Part shown: piece after piece, positions 43,814 to 52,070 of the stretch
Position numbering within the stretch: the first letter of the stretch is position 1
How the letters are laid out: the number at the start of each line of letters is the position of its first letter
NCBI RefSeq assembly: GCF_001302565.1
Contig: NZ_CP012750.1
Coordinates: 1,488,001 to 1,552,000, forward strand
DNA: 64,000 nucleotides
Direction: 5' to 3'
Source of the DNA: Glutamicibacter halophytocola
GTDB taxonomy: Bacteria > Actinomycetota > Actinomycetes > Actinomycetales > Micrococcaceae
Made by a program: the position numbers and the translations under genes
The notes under the pieces: generated by a model
Databases searched by the model: none
Seen by the model: only the letters and a program-made list of their open reading frames with translations
What the model was told of the DNA's origin: nothing

Positions 43814-44290
43814 ATGTCATCAGATGAAGAGCTAGAACAACTGTCATTTACCGTTTCGGGATTCATTTCCAGGGCGGTGACCCAGGTTTATGAGGCCGTC
43901 GCAGATCCGGCGCAACTGTCGAGCTACTTCACGACCGGTGGGGCGGAAGGCCGGTTGGAGGCCGGAACAACAGTCTCCTGGGACTTCCACGATTTCCCCG
44001 GCGCGTTCCCGGTGAAGGTGGTCGACACCGAATTTCCCCGCAGGATCGTCGTGCAGTGGGGCGCAGAGCATGCCACTGCTGAAGACCAGATGACCACGGT
44101 GACGTTCGAATTCACCTCGGTGGATGACAGCACCAGAACCAAAGTGGAGATCACCGAAAGCTCGTGGCAGGCCAACCCCGCCGGCGCCAAGGCGGCCTTT
44201 GGCAATTGCATGGGATGGACCGGCATGCTGGCCGCGATGAAAGCCTGGCTGGAGCACGGGATCAACCTCCGAGAGGGCTTCTACAAATAA
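43814..44290 (+). CDS. SRPBCC (AHSA1-like) domain protein
   Basis: 158 residues, one START-like/AHSA1 domain: FTVSGFISRAVTQVYEAVADPAQLSSYF, then TVSWDFHDFPGAFPVKVVDTE, and the long C-terminal helix WTGMLAAMKAWLEHGINL. Such proteins bind hydrophobic ligands or act as small-molecule responsive partners, often beside ArsR regulators, but none is seen here. The start ATG follows ATGGAAC, a weak ribosome binding site. The gene converges on the DHFR-like gene with only 13 bp between them. Confidence 0.85.
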   Translation: MSSDEELEQLSFTVSGFISRAVTQVYEAVADPAQLSSYFTTGGAEGRLEAGTTVSWDFHDFPGAFPVKVVDTEFPRRIVVQWGAEHATAEDQMTTVTFEFTSVDDSTRTKVEITESSWQANPAGAKAAFGNCMGWTGMLAAMKAWLEHGINLREGFYK

Positions 44291-44303
44291 ATCCCAGCAG
44301 TTC

Positions 44304-44897
44304 CTAGCGCCGACGCCGGTAGTACACGTGAGTGGCCAGCGTTGTTTCGCGACGCGAGTACCGGTCCATGTGGGTTTCGATATTTTCTACGGTGATGGCT
44401 TCGCCTCGCCCCAACTTGATGGGCGCAATATGAAGCCGCAGCTCGTCGATGAGGCCCGCGTTCAGGAACTGCACGATGGTGTTGGCGCCACCGGCGATGG
44501 CCACTGGCTGTTCGCCAGCAGCTTCCTGCGCCTCGGAGAGCGCTTCGTGGATTCCCTCGGTGACGAACTGGAAGCTGGTCCCGCCGTCGAGGCGAATCAG
44601 CGGCCGGGGGTGGGTGCTGAGCACAAAAACCGGCGCATGGTATGGCGGGTTATCTCCCCACCAGCCGGTCCAGTCCGTTGCATGATGGCCAGGAGGCGGA
44701 CCGAACATGTGGCTGCCCATGATGAACGCGGCGGCTTCGGTGATTGCCGCGATTTCCTCGGCATTTTCTTCGGTGCGCTCGAATTGCCAGCGGTGCAGTT
44801 CTTCTGCGCCCTCGCCGAGAGGGAACTGCATGCTCTGATGGGGTCCTGCGCAAAATCCATCAGAAGATACTGTCACATCGCAAGTAACTGGCCCCAT
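44304..44897 (-). CDS. Dihydrofolate-reductase-like (RibD C-terminal) protein
   Basis: 197 residues of the DHFR/RibD-C reductase superfamily: VTCDVTVSSDGFCAGPHQS at the start, AFIMGSHMFGPP, PVFVLSTHPR, and the NADPH-binding IAGGANTIVQFLNAGLIDELRLHIAPIKLG near the end. These small proteins are widespread in actinobacteria; their substrates are mostly unknown, and it is unlikely to be the housekeeping folate enzyme. GAGGAG lies upstream of the ATG. Confidence 0.88.
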   Translation of the reverse strand: MGPVTCDVTVSSDGFCAGPHQSMQFPLGEGAEELHRWQFERTEENAEEIAAITEAAAFIMGSHMFGPPPGHHATDWTGWWGDNPPYHAPVFVLSTHPRPLIRLDGGTSFQFVTEGIHEALSEAQEAAGEQPVAIAGGANTIVQFLNAGLIDELRLHIAPIKLGRGEAITVENIETHMDRYSRRETTLATHVYYRRRR

Positions 44898-44993
44898 CGC
44901 CTACTCCTCAAATCATCAACCGCAGTACTGGTTCTGCAGATATTCCTACAGTGAACCGGTCACCGCGCAGAAGCAAGCAGTATTGGGCGATGA

Positions 44994-45686
44994 TTATTTT
45001 TCGGAGCTGTCCTGTTCATTGTCGCTGGAGCCATTCCACAGCGTTGAGGAGTGCTTCTTGATGAGTGCAGCCTCTAAGAGCATGGCCGCTTTGCGGTGGA
45101 CGCACGGCACCCACCGCACTTCCAGATTCAACCGGTCGATGGCTCGACGCGCCATGCGTTCTACGCTCTCGGGGCGACCGGCTTCGGCCTCGTGGACGAA
45201 TTGGGCCAGCCATGCTGAATCGGCCAACGCCAAATTCATGGCATACTTTCCAAGGCCCGAGGTGGCGCCCATGCCGCTGGAGTAGACCTTCAAGCGTCCA
45301 CGCAGGCCCTTGCCGTTTCGCTCGCCGGCTTGCCCGATGTACAGCGGCGGACTCTGCTCCTGGCCGCGTTCCCGGACGACATAGACTCCGGGCAGAACTG
45401 GCGCTTGTTCGGCGGACTGTTCGAAGGGGATCCACTCGGACCATTCCAGCGCATCGAGGGTGGCATCATCGATGGGGAGCAGCGGTGCGTCTATGCCGGG
45501 CGCCCCAGCAAATTGCAGTTGCTGCAACAGGCTTGGGTGCAGATGCCAATTTCCGCCGGGCTTATTGGGGACTTGCACCGCGCCCTTGGGGCGATGCTTT
45601 CTCAGGTAGCTTCGGAGATCCTTGGTTTCGACGCCGAGTTGGCTGGCTGCTACGTCGAGGCTCAGCAGCTGCTCGTCCTTCAACAA
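44994..45686 (-). CDS. GIY-YIG-like protein with an N-terminal helix-turn-helix-like segment
   Basis: About 231 residues. The N-terminal ~60 residues (LLSLDVAASQLGVETKDLRSYLRKH) look like a DNA-binding helix-turn-helix. The C-terminal part (~95-215) has a GIY-YIG-type core: PGVYVVRERG, LYIGQAGERNGKGLRGRLKVY and, at the end, the expected Glu in AAMLLEAALIKKH. This pattern suggests an endonuclease, possibly in defence or repair. The start is uncertain: a TTG at 45686 follows AGAAGGAAG with good spacing, while the first ATG at 45749 adds 21 residues without a ribosome binding site. It stands alone and its function is unknown. Confidence 0.65.
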   Translation of the reverse strand: MLKDEQLLSLDVAASQLGVETKDLRSYLRKHRPKGAVQVPNKPGGNWHLHPSLLQQLQFAGAPGIDAPLLPIDDATLDALEWSEWIPFEQSAEQAPVLPGVYVVRERGQEQSPPLYIGQAGERNGKGLRGRLKVYSSGMGATSGLGKYAMNLALADSAWLAQFVHEAEAGRPESVERMARRAIDRLNLEVRWVPCVHRKAAMLLEAALIKKHSSTLWNGSSDNEQDSSEK

Positions 45687-45754
45687 TGATCTTCCTTCTG
45701 TTTTGAACTGAACTTTCAAGCAACGTGCGTGCCTGCTCCCATGGTGCAAGAATA

Positions 45755-45790
45755 CCCGGCAGGAAGGGTGCTGTACCCAATCCTGCCGGG
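45755..45790 (-). terminator. Terminator after the MarR/monooxygenase operon
   Basis: CCCGGCAGGA and its exact complement at 45781-45790 enclose a second small stem (GGGT/ACCC). The minus-strand continuation is TATTCTT. It lies 15 bp after the marR stop. Confidence 0.75.
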
Positions 45791-45804
45791 CGATCTCCCG
45801 GGGA

Positions 45805-46263
45805 TTATTGAACTGCGCGACGCAATTTGCTGCTCAAGCGGTTCAACTCGAGGAATTCTTCTTCGGATAATGCCGTGCCCAGCAGCTCGTGCAGATGCTT
45901 CACATGCTCGCGGCCGATCTCTTGCTGCAGTTTCAGCCCCTTGTCTGTCAGCGAGAGCCGGGTGGCCCGATGGTCCACCGGGTCTGGTTCGCGCACGACC
46001 AGGCCTTGGTCTTCCAGCCGCACGACCATGCGGCTCAAGCTGGGCTGGGAAATAAGCAGCTGCTTGTTCAGCTCAACCATGCGGCTCTTGCCACCCGGGC
46101 AGGTGCGCAAGTTGAACAGCACGTCGTATTCGCGCATGGACAGCTTGCCGAACTCCGGCATGGCGGTGATCTGGCGCATGACCGCCACCTGCGCCCGGAA
46201 GAGGGACTCCCAGGCATCGGTAGTGACCTTCAAGGAGGCTACAGCTTTACTGGTCCCGGTCAC
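45805..46263 (-). CDS. MarR-family transcriptional regulator
   Basis: 152 residues with the MarR winged-helix pattern: LSMREYDVLFNLRTCPGGKSRMVELNKQLLISQPSLSRMVVRLEDQGLV, then the wing DPVDHRATRLSLTDKG. The GTG start at 46263 overlaps the end of the luciferase-like gene by 17 bp and follows GAGGAGCCAG, so the two are co-translated. It probably represses the operon in response to an aromatic or oxidising compound (family knowledge). An AT-rich imperfect palindrome lies upstream of the first gene near 47427-47456. Confidence 0.92.
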   Translation of the reverse strand: MTGTSKAVASLKVTTDAWESLFRAQVAVMRQITAMPEFGKLSMREYDVLFNLRTCPGGKSRMVELNKQLLISQPSLSRMVVRLEDQGLVVREPDPVDHRATRLSLTDKGLKLQQEIGREHVKHLHELLGTALSEEEFLELNRLSSKLRRAVQ

Positions 46264-47380
46264 TTGCTACTGGCTCCTCGGTATCTGCTACGTCAGCTTC
46301 CAGTTTAGCCCGGCGCGCGGCGACCAGTCCTTCATGCGTCGGGGCCGGGGCCAGGTCGGCTGGTTCCCGCGACTCCATTTCCTTGCGCAGTTCAGGCAGA
46401 ACGAATTCGCCAAACATGTCGAGCTGGTTCAGCACCGTCTTCAACGGCAGGCCGGCGTGGTCAACGAGGAAGAGCTGGCGCTGATAGCTGCCGAAGTATT
46501 CCTGGAAGGTCAGGGTCTTTTCCAGTACCTGCTGCGGCGACCCAACGGTCAGTGGCGTCTGGGCTGTGAAGTCCTCCAAGGAAGGACCGTGTCCGTAGAC
46601 CGGGGCATTATCGAAGTACGGGCGGAATTCCTTGACCGCCTGCTGCGAGTCCTTGGCCATGTAGAACTGTCCGCCCAGTCCGACGACGGCCTGGTGGGCC
46701 TTGCCGTGGCCGTAGTGCTCGTAGCGTTCGCGGTAGAGGTTGATCAGCTGCTGGTAGTGCTCCTTTGGCCAGAAGATGTTGTTGGCAAAGAACCCGTCGC
46801 CGTAGTAGGCCGCGATCTCGGCTACTTGCGGGGTGCGGATGGAACCGTGCCACACGAAGGGAGCCACATCATCCAGGGGGCGAGGCGTCGAGGTGAAGTT
46901 CTGCAGGGGAGTGCGGAACTTGCCCTCCCAGTTCACGACATCTTCATCCCACAGGCGGCGCAGCAGGTTGTAGTTCTCAACGGTCAGGTTCACCGAGTCC
47001 TGCATGTTCTTGCCGAACCACGGGTAGACCGGGCCGGTGTTGCCGCGTCCGAGCACCAGATCCACGCGCCCGCCAGACAGGTGCTGCAACATCGCGAAGT
47101 CTTCGGCAATTTTGACTGGATCATTGGTGGTGATCAGCGTGGTGGCCGTGGAGAGGATGATTCGCTCGGTTTGCGCGGCGATGTAGGCCAGCGTGGTAGT
47201 TGGGGAGGAAGAGAAGAACGGGCGGTTGTGGTGCTCGCCTATGGCATAGACATCCATGCCGATTTCTTCGACCTTCTTGGCGATGGCCACCGATGCGTCG
47301 ATGCGTTCTTTTTCGGTGGGGATGCGGCCGGTGGTGGGGTCGCGGGTGATATCGCTGACTGAAAATACTCCGAACTGCAT
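46247..47380 (-). CDS. Luciferase-like (LLM) flavin-dependent monooxygenase
   Basis: 378 residues of the bacterial luciferase-like fold, closest in pattern to the CE1758-type FMN-dependent group: MQFGVFSVSDITRDPTTG, YAIGEHHNRPFFSSSP, the LSGGRVDLVLGRGNTGPVYPWF loop binding flavin phosphate, and PFVWHGSIRTPQVAEIAAYYGDGFFANNIF. It uses reduced FMN and oxygen on an unknown organic substrate. The ATG at 47380 is preferred (AGGAGTGGAC before it) over a GTG six bases upstream. Followed directly by marR. Confidence 0.9.
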   Translation of the reverse strand: MQFGVFSVSDITRDPTTGRIPTEKERIDASVAIAKKVEEIGMDVYAIGEHHNRPFFSSSPTTTLAYIAAQTERIILSTATTLITTNDPVKIAEDFAMLQHLSGGRVDLVLGRGNTGPVYPWFGKNMQDSVNLTVENYNLLRRLWDEDVVNWEGKFRTPLQNFTSTPRPLDDVAPFVWHGSIRTPQVAEIAAYYGDGFFANNIFWPKEHYQQLINLYRERYEHYGHGKAHQAVVGLGGQFYMAKDSQQAVKEFRPYFDNAPVYGHGPSLEDFTAQTPLTVGSPQQVLEKTLTFQEYFGSYQRQLFLVDHAGLPLKTVLNQLDMFGEFVLPELRKEMESREPADLAPAPTHEGLVAARRAKLEADVADTEEPVASDRDQ

Positions 47381-47426
47381 GTCCACTCCTGCTTGTTGTT
47401 GAGATGTTGCGGTGTGCGCCTATATT

Positions 47427-47456
47427 CAATTTATATGCGTATGCATGTAATAACAA
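47427..47456. promoter_or_regulatory. AT-rich imperfect palindrome upstream of the LLM/marR operon
   Basis: TTATATGC and GCATGTAATAA form an imperfect inverted repeat about 50 bp before the monooxygenase start, in a conspicuously AT-rich patch. Size, composition and position fit a MarR operator, but no exact consensus was recognised. Confidence 0.35.
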
Positions 47457-47585
47457 GTTGATGCGTCAAATATTCCCGGGCGTGGGTAGTGCGATGGGAC
47501 ACAAGGCCGCCATGGCCACGGCATGGACGGCAGAAGGCCAAGGTTGCTGCAGGGGAGAATACATGGAGGCAGTGGTCAGCAGCGG

Positions 47586-48260
47586 CTAGTCTTGCTGGTT
47601 GACCATGCCGCTCTGATACGCGATCAAAGCCGCTTCAACGCGATTGCGCACACCGAGCTTGAGCATAATCGAGGTCATATGCCCCTTGACGGTGGCAGGA
47701 GTTAGCACCAGCTCTCCGGCGATTTCCGCATTTGAATCCCCGGCCCCGACAAGCGACAAGACATCACGTTCACGCGGCGTGAGCTGTGCAATCAGCGAAG
47801 TGGCCACGGTGTGCCGCCCATGATCCAGGCTGCGAACCTTGTCGACCAGGCGCTTGGCGATGCGCGGGGAGAGCGCCGCGGCGCCATCGGCTACCGAATG
47901 GACCGCCCCGATCAACTCTTCGGGGCTGGAACTCTTGAGCATGAACCCGGCCGCACCGCCGGCCATGGCGCGATCGATATACTCTTCCTCGCCAAAAGTT
48001 GTCAGGATCAGCACCTTGGCCTCCGGGTCCTGGGCCAGGATGCGCTCCATCGCACCGAGCCCATCAAGCTGGGGCATGCGGATATCCATCATGGTCACCT
48101 GGGGGCGGAGCCGAGCTGCCAGTTCGATAGCGCGGATCCCATTCTCTGCTTCGCCCAGGATCTTGATCCCCGGGTCGCTGGCGAGGATGGTCCCAAGCCC
48201 TGCGCGGATCAGCGGATCATCATCAACAAGCAGTAGCCCTACCGGATGTTCTGTGCTCAT
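47586..48260 (-). CDS. NarL/FixJ-type response regulator
   Basis: 224 residues. Receiver domain with the acidic pocket LLVDDDP, phospho-acceptor Asp59 (VTMMDIRMP) and conserved Thr and Lys (LTTFGEEEY, MLKSS). The C-terminal LuxR-type helix-turn-helix reads LTPRERDVLSLVGAGDSNAEIAGELVLTPATVKGHM. The gene begins 9 bp after the histidine kinase stop, so they form one operon. It is divergent from an ABC-2 exporter and probably controls it, as in many actinobacterial antibiotic-response modules (inference). Confidence 0.94.
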   Translation of the reverse strand: MSTEHPVGLLLVDDDPLIRAGLGTILASDPGIKILGEAENGIRAIELAARLRPQVTMMDIRMPQLDGLGAMERILAQDPEAKVLILTTFGEEEYIDRAMAGGAAGFMLKSSSPEELIGAVHSVADGAAALSPRIAKRLVDKVRSLDHGRHTVATSLIAQLTPRERDVLSLVGAGDSNAEIAGELVLTPATVKGHMTSIMLKLGVRNRVEAALIAYQSGMVNQQD

Positions 48261-48269
48261 GTATTGATC

Positions 48270-49628
48270 CTATGACGCGGGGTAGAGGTGGTCGGCGGAT
48301 ATCAGGACATCATCCGAGAAGCAGAGCCGGAACATCTCGCTGCCCAGGTCCAGCACCCCGGTGCGCGCAGCGTAGTACCGGCACTGGCCGCTGGCCGGCA
48401 GCCGGGATTCATCGATCACCGGAAGAGGCTGGTCCAGACCCTTGGCCTGGACATGCTCAGCGACTTCCTCCCGGGTCATCCCCGTCGCGAGCTGCTGGAA
48501 ATCAGCCGGGCTCAACGCCGTGGCCCGGAAGGTCGCCAACTGCAAAAAGTACAGGCCCAGCACCATGGCCGCAACCGCAAGGACGGGCACAAGAACCAGC
48601 AGCCATCGTGAAGAAGCCTTGCCGGACCCCGGCTCCGGCGGCAACCCGGAATCCGGCTGGAACCGGCCGATCGTGGCCACCACTTCAAAGAAATCATCGG
48701 AACGGTTCACGCGCAAGGATCCGCCATGCAAGGCTAATGCCGCGCGCAGGGTGCGCAGGCCCGTGGCCCCGGACCGCGCCGGCGGCGGGGAACCGTCCAG
48801 CGGATTGCTGATCCGCAAGGTCATGGGATCCGCACTGCTATCAAGCTCCACGTCCACCAGATGATGCGGCGCGTATTTGGCAGCATTGGTCAGCGCCTCC
48901 TGCAGCACCTGATGCAGGACAGCGCCGGTAAGCGAGCCAGGCTGGGCTGCGGGGTCCGAACCTGTCACCTGGTAGTTGATCTGCATGCCCCGGCTGCGCG
49001 CCTGGGCTATCAGCCTTTCCAGGGAATGCTCCTGGGGGCTCAACGATGCATTCTGATTCGGATCATGAAGCACTTCAATAATCTCGTGCAGGTGCTCAAC
49101 GGCCTGATCAGCCTGGGCACGGATGCGCACGGCGAACTGGTAAGCCTCCGACTCCCTGTCCAGGGCCATCTGCAACCCACCGGTAGACAGTGCCAACAGC
49201 GCCATGTCATGCCCCAATTGGTCATGCATCGCCTCGGCAATGCGCGCTCTTTCGCGAAGCCCGGCCTGGATCACTGCATGGTGGCGTTCCTGGGCCCGGA
49301 AGGACAATGCATTGCGCCTGGCCCGTCCCGCCCACCAGGGCAATAGGACGAACAAGACCACCCCGGTCGAGAGATTCAAGGCAAAGGTCAGCACGCTGAC
49401 ATCAGTGGAAAAAATAAGCGTAATCCCCGCAGCGAGCGCTCCGGCCGCCAAGGCAATGATGCCATGGACCACCGAGTCCACGCGGCGCCCCGCAAAAAAG
49501 CTGCCGACGGCGGCTAGCGGAGCCAGGAACAGCCACGCTCCGCTGGTAGACAGCGGAAGCAGGTACGCGCTCAGCGCGAGAACGATGAGCAGCAGGACCT
49601 GCTTCCACTGGATAGCCATGATGATCAT
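48270..49628 (-). CDS. Sensor histidine kinase (HisKA_3 type) with C-terminal membrane helix and BamE-like tail
   Basis: About 452 residues. Four or five N-terminal helices (~8-100) are followed by a DHp domain with ERARIAEAMHDQLGHDM (phospho-His in MHDQ) and an HATPase domain with VLQEALTNAAKYA and SGATGLRTLRAALALHGG. After the kinase core there is a further membrane helix (WLLVLVPVLAVAAMVLGLYF) and an extracytoplasmic tail of ~85 residues with FQQLATGMTREEVAEHV, two cysteines (QCRYYA, RLCFSDD) and a strand-rich end that recalls the SmpA/OmlA (BamE) fold. The tail is unusual for this kinase class. Start uncertain: ATG at 49628 or 49619; no strong ribosome binding site. Confidence 0.85.
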   Translation of the reverse strand: MIIMAIQWKQVLLLIVLALSAYLLPLSTSGAWLFLAPLAAVGSFFAGRRVDSVVHGIIALAAGALAAGITLIFSTDVSVLTFALNLSTGVVLFVLLPWWAGRARRNALSFRAQERHHAVIQAGLRERARIAEAMHDQLGHDMALLALSTGGLQMALDRESEAYQFAVRIRAQADQAVEHLHEIIEVLHDPNQNASLSPQEHSLERLIAQARSRGMQINYQVTGSDPAAQPGSLTGAVLHQVLQEALTNAAKYAPHHLVDVELDSSADPMTLRISNPLDGSPPPARSGATGLRTLRAALALHGGSLRVNRSDDFFEVVATIGRFQPDSGLPPEPGSGKASSRWLLVLVPVLAVAAMVLGLYFLQLATFRATALSPADFQQLATGMTREEVAEHVQAKGLDQPLPVIDESRLPASGQCRYYAARTGVLDLGSEMFRLCFSDDVLISADHLYPAS

Positions 49629-49756
49629 GCTACGCAAGACCAGTGGAAGCTGACACCGACCAAAGTCGGGGGAGCCCGACCCGGAACTGCCGACCATCAG
49701 CCGGTGTGCCCGGCTTTGCGCGATGACAGAGTTGAGCCCAGGAAAAGGAGTTCACC

Positions 49757-50674
49757 ATGATCAAGCTCGAAGCACTCACCAAGGACTACGGCAACACCCG
49801 CGCCGTCAACGAACTGAGCGTTGAGATTCAACCGGGAAGGGTCACCGGTTTCCTCGGACCCAATGGAGCCGGCAAATCCACCACCATGCGCATGATTCTC
49901 GGCCTGGACGCTCCTACCAGCGGCCAAGCCCTGGTCAACGGGCAACGCTACGGCCAATTGGCTTACCCCATGCATACGGTGGGAGCCCACATCAGCGGCA
50001 CGGCCGGGCATCCGGGGCATACGCCCAGGACATTCCTGCAGGCGCTGGCCCAAAGCAACCGCATCTCCAAGAATCGAGTCGACCAGGTGCTCGAAGAATC
50101 CGGACTGGCAACCGTGGCCTCCAAGCGCATCGGGGGTTTCTCCCTGGGCATGCGCCAGCGCCTTGGCATCAGCGCCGCATTGCTCGGCGACCCGCAAGTC
50201 CTCATCCTCGATGAGCCGATGAACGGGCTGGATGCACAAGGCATCGCATGGATCCGGCAAATGATGCGCACCCGGGCCGAAAACGGGGGAACAGTCTTTG
50301 TCTCCAGCCACTTGATGAGCGAAGTGCAGCAGGTAGCCGACCAGCTGATCCTCATCGGCCGCGGCCAGCTCATCGCTAATGCCGCCACCGAGCAGCTCAT
50401 CACCGAGTTCACGCAACAGGTTGTCACCGTGCGCTCGCCGCAAGTCCAGGCGCTCGCCGAGCTGCTCGGGCAACAAGGTGTCCAGGTGCAGCCCGCGGGA
50501 GCTCAAGCAGTACGGGTCACGGGCCTGGCGGTGGAAGAAATCGGGGCGCTGGCCTTTGCCCAGCACATCGAATTGCACGAATTGAGCGCTGCCCGCGGTT
50601 CGCTGGAATCGGCTTATAACCAGCTGACCCACGACTCGATGGAATTCACCGCACCATCCCCAGCAAGGAGCTGA
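49757..50674 (+). CDS. ABC-2 type exporter ATP-binding protein
   Basis: 305 residues. Walker A GPNGAGKST, the RMILGLDAPTSG follow-on, signature FSLGMRQRLGISAALLG, Walker B VLILDEPMNGLDAQG and H-loop SSHLM are all present; the C-terminal ~80 residues are the variable domain of the drug/lantibiotic exporter class (CcmA/BcrA-like). AAAAGGAG precedes the ATG. It forms an operon with the permease 4 bp downstream, divergent from the kinase/regulator operon. Confidence 0.94.
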   Translation: MIKLEALTKDYGNTRAVNELSVEIQPGRVTGFLGPNGAGKSTTMRMILGLDAPTSGQALVNGQRYGQLAYPMHTVGAHISGTAGHPGHTPRTFLQALAQSNRISKNRVDQVLEESGLATVASKRIGGFSLGMRQRLGISAALLGDPQVLILDEPMNGLDAQGIAWIRQMMRTRAENGGTVFVSSHLMSEVQQVADQLILIGRGQLIANAATEQLITEFTQQVVTVRSPQVQALAELLGQQGVQVQPAGAQAVRVTGLAVEEIGALAFAQHIELHELSAARGSLESAYNQLTHDSMEFTAPSPARS

Positions 50675-50678
50675 ACCC

Positions 50679-51473
50679 ATGAAAACACTTGATCTTGTTC
50701 CGAAGCGCCAGGTATCCAGCGTTGGCCCGTTGCTTGCTGCGACGCGAGCCGAAATCACGAAGTTCCGCGGCTCGCGTTCTCTCACCGGATTGTACGCAGC
50801 AGGAATCCTCGCCACGATTGCGCTGGGCTGGCTGCTGGGCGCCAGCGCCAAGGCCAGCGGCGACAACGGCTTCGACACCGCGATACCCGCGCCATTGCTG
50901 GTCTTTGCCACGCTGCAGTTCGGGCAGCTGTTTTTTGCTGCGGCAGCGGCGCTGCACATGACCGGCGAGTACTCCAGCGGCACCATCACCAGCACCTTGC
51001 AGGCGGTGCCACGCCGCGGAATCATGGTGGGCTCCAAGGCTTTGGTCCTGGGCACACTCGGCATGGCCACCGGACTGGTGCTGATTCCGGTGGCCACGAT
51101 TCCCACTGCCTTGGGCGCCGGGCAGTACGGACAATTTGCCTTCGCGGATCTGTTCTCGGCTTCCCTGGGGGCAGGAACCTATTTGGCCCTGCTGAATCTG
51201 ATGGTGCTCGGGCTGGGACTGCTGTGCCGGAATTCGGCCGGAGCCCTTGTCTCGCTCATTGCCCTCGTGCTTTGCCTGCCGCAAATCCTCCAGCTGATAC
51301 CCATGGACTGGGTGCAGACGCTGATCCAGTACCTGCCGACGAATGCTGCAACTTTCATGGCCACAGGTGCCACCGAACCTTATGGGCCAGCGATGGCGTT
51401 CGTGATTCTTGTAGCGTGGAGTGCTGCGCTGCTGGGTGCTGGCACGGTGGCCTTGAAAAAGCGCGACGCCTAG
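50679..51473 (+). CDS. ABC-2 type exporter permease
   Basis: 264 residues with six predicted membrane helices (first ~40-62, last ~240-258). FRGSRSLTGLYAAGILATIALGWLLGA and MTGEYSSGTITSTLQAVPRRG (the typical GEYxxGTI cytoplasmic loop of ABC-2 permeases) identify it. AAGGAGCTGAACCC precedes the ATG. It makes the channel for the preceding ATPase. The substrate may be a peptide antibiotic or lipid, suggested only by the two-component neighbour. Confidence 0.9.
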   Translation: MKTLDLVPKRQVSSVGPLLAATRAEITKFRGSRSLTGLYAAGILATIALGWLLGASAKASGDNGFDTAIPAPLLVFATLQFGQLFFAAAAALHMTGEYSSGTITSTLQAVPRRGIMVGSKALVLGTLGMATGLVLIPVATIPTALGAGQYGQFAFADLFSASLGAGTYLALLNLMVLGLGLLCRNSAGALVSLIALVLCLPQILQLIPMDWVQTLIQYLPTNAATFMATGATEPYGPAMAFVILVAWSAALLGAGTVALKKRDA

Positions 51474-51526
51474 GCTCACACCGCTTGCACAGGAATTCTG
51501 GTCCACTACAGGGTTCGAATTTCGAT

Positions 51527-51979
51527 ATGGTTGTGGGTATGGGTAGCAAGAGCAACGCGATGCAACAAGGACAAAGGCGGATTCCTCCTTTGGCCTTGTT
51601 GCAATTGGCTTTGCTCGTTGGCGCCGTATTTATCGGATTGCTCTCGATGCATGTCTTGATGTCTCCGACGACGCCAGCGGCGGCACCGATGAGCTCGTCC
51701 GGGCAGGGCATGATCGCTCATTCTTTGGCCCATGATTCCGATATGGTGCCAGCTGGCGGCGACGAAGGCCACGGGTGTGAAGAGTGCCCGATGGATCATG
51801 AAATGTCGGCTGCCGGATGCGTCCTCGCGTTGCTGGCTTTGCTGCTGTTTCTGCGTCCGCCGGGAATTCTGTCACGTGGCAAGAAGTTGGCGATGAGCCC
51901 GGAGGCTTTGACGCTTTGCCGCCCGCGGTTCCTTCCATCCAGGCCGGACCTGATGGCTTTGGGGATCTGTCGAACGTGA
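51527..51979 (+). CDS. Small membrane protein, DUF6153-like
   Basis: About 150 residues: a membrane helix (~20-42), a Ser/His/Met-rich extracytoplasmic loop with HGCEECPMDHEM, a second helix (AAGCVLALLALLLFL), and a basic C-terminal tail. This helix-His-rich loop-helix layout matches DUF6153 proteins of actinobacteria, which often lie beside DUF305 genes, as here. The His, Met and Cys residues suggest metal (copper-like) binding, an inference. The start is uncertain between 51527 and 51539; neither has a strong ribosome binding site. A terminator follows. Confidence 0.7.
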   Translation: MVVGMGSKSNAMQQGQRRIPPLALLQLALLVGAVFIGLLSMHVLMSPTTPAAAPMSSSGQGMIAHSLAHDSDMVPAGGDEGHGCEECPMDHEMSAAGCVLALLALLLFLRPPGILSRGKKLAMSPEALTLCRPRFLPSRPDLMALGICRT

Positions 51980-51985
51980 TGAGCT

Positions 51986-52018
51986 GGCAAGCGCCTTGTC
52001 GCTTGCCTGCACATTTTT
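51986..52018 (+). terminator. Intrinsic terminator between the DUF6153-like and DUF305 genes
   Basis: GGCAAGCG and CGCTTGCC form an 8-bp stem with a 6-nt loop; TTTTTT follows 5 nt later. It may be read through or act as an attenuator, since a related gene starts 50 bp on. Confidence 0.7.
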
Positions 52019-52070
52019 TGTGCCCACTTCGAGCGGCACTTTAATCTTTCACGCAACACAGGAGAATTCC

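Noticed and set aside
45827..47362. A 511-codon plus-strand frame opposite marR and the monooxygenase gene
   Set aside because: Antisense shadow spanning both genes; the sense proteins have complete family signatures.
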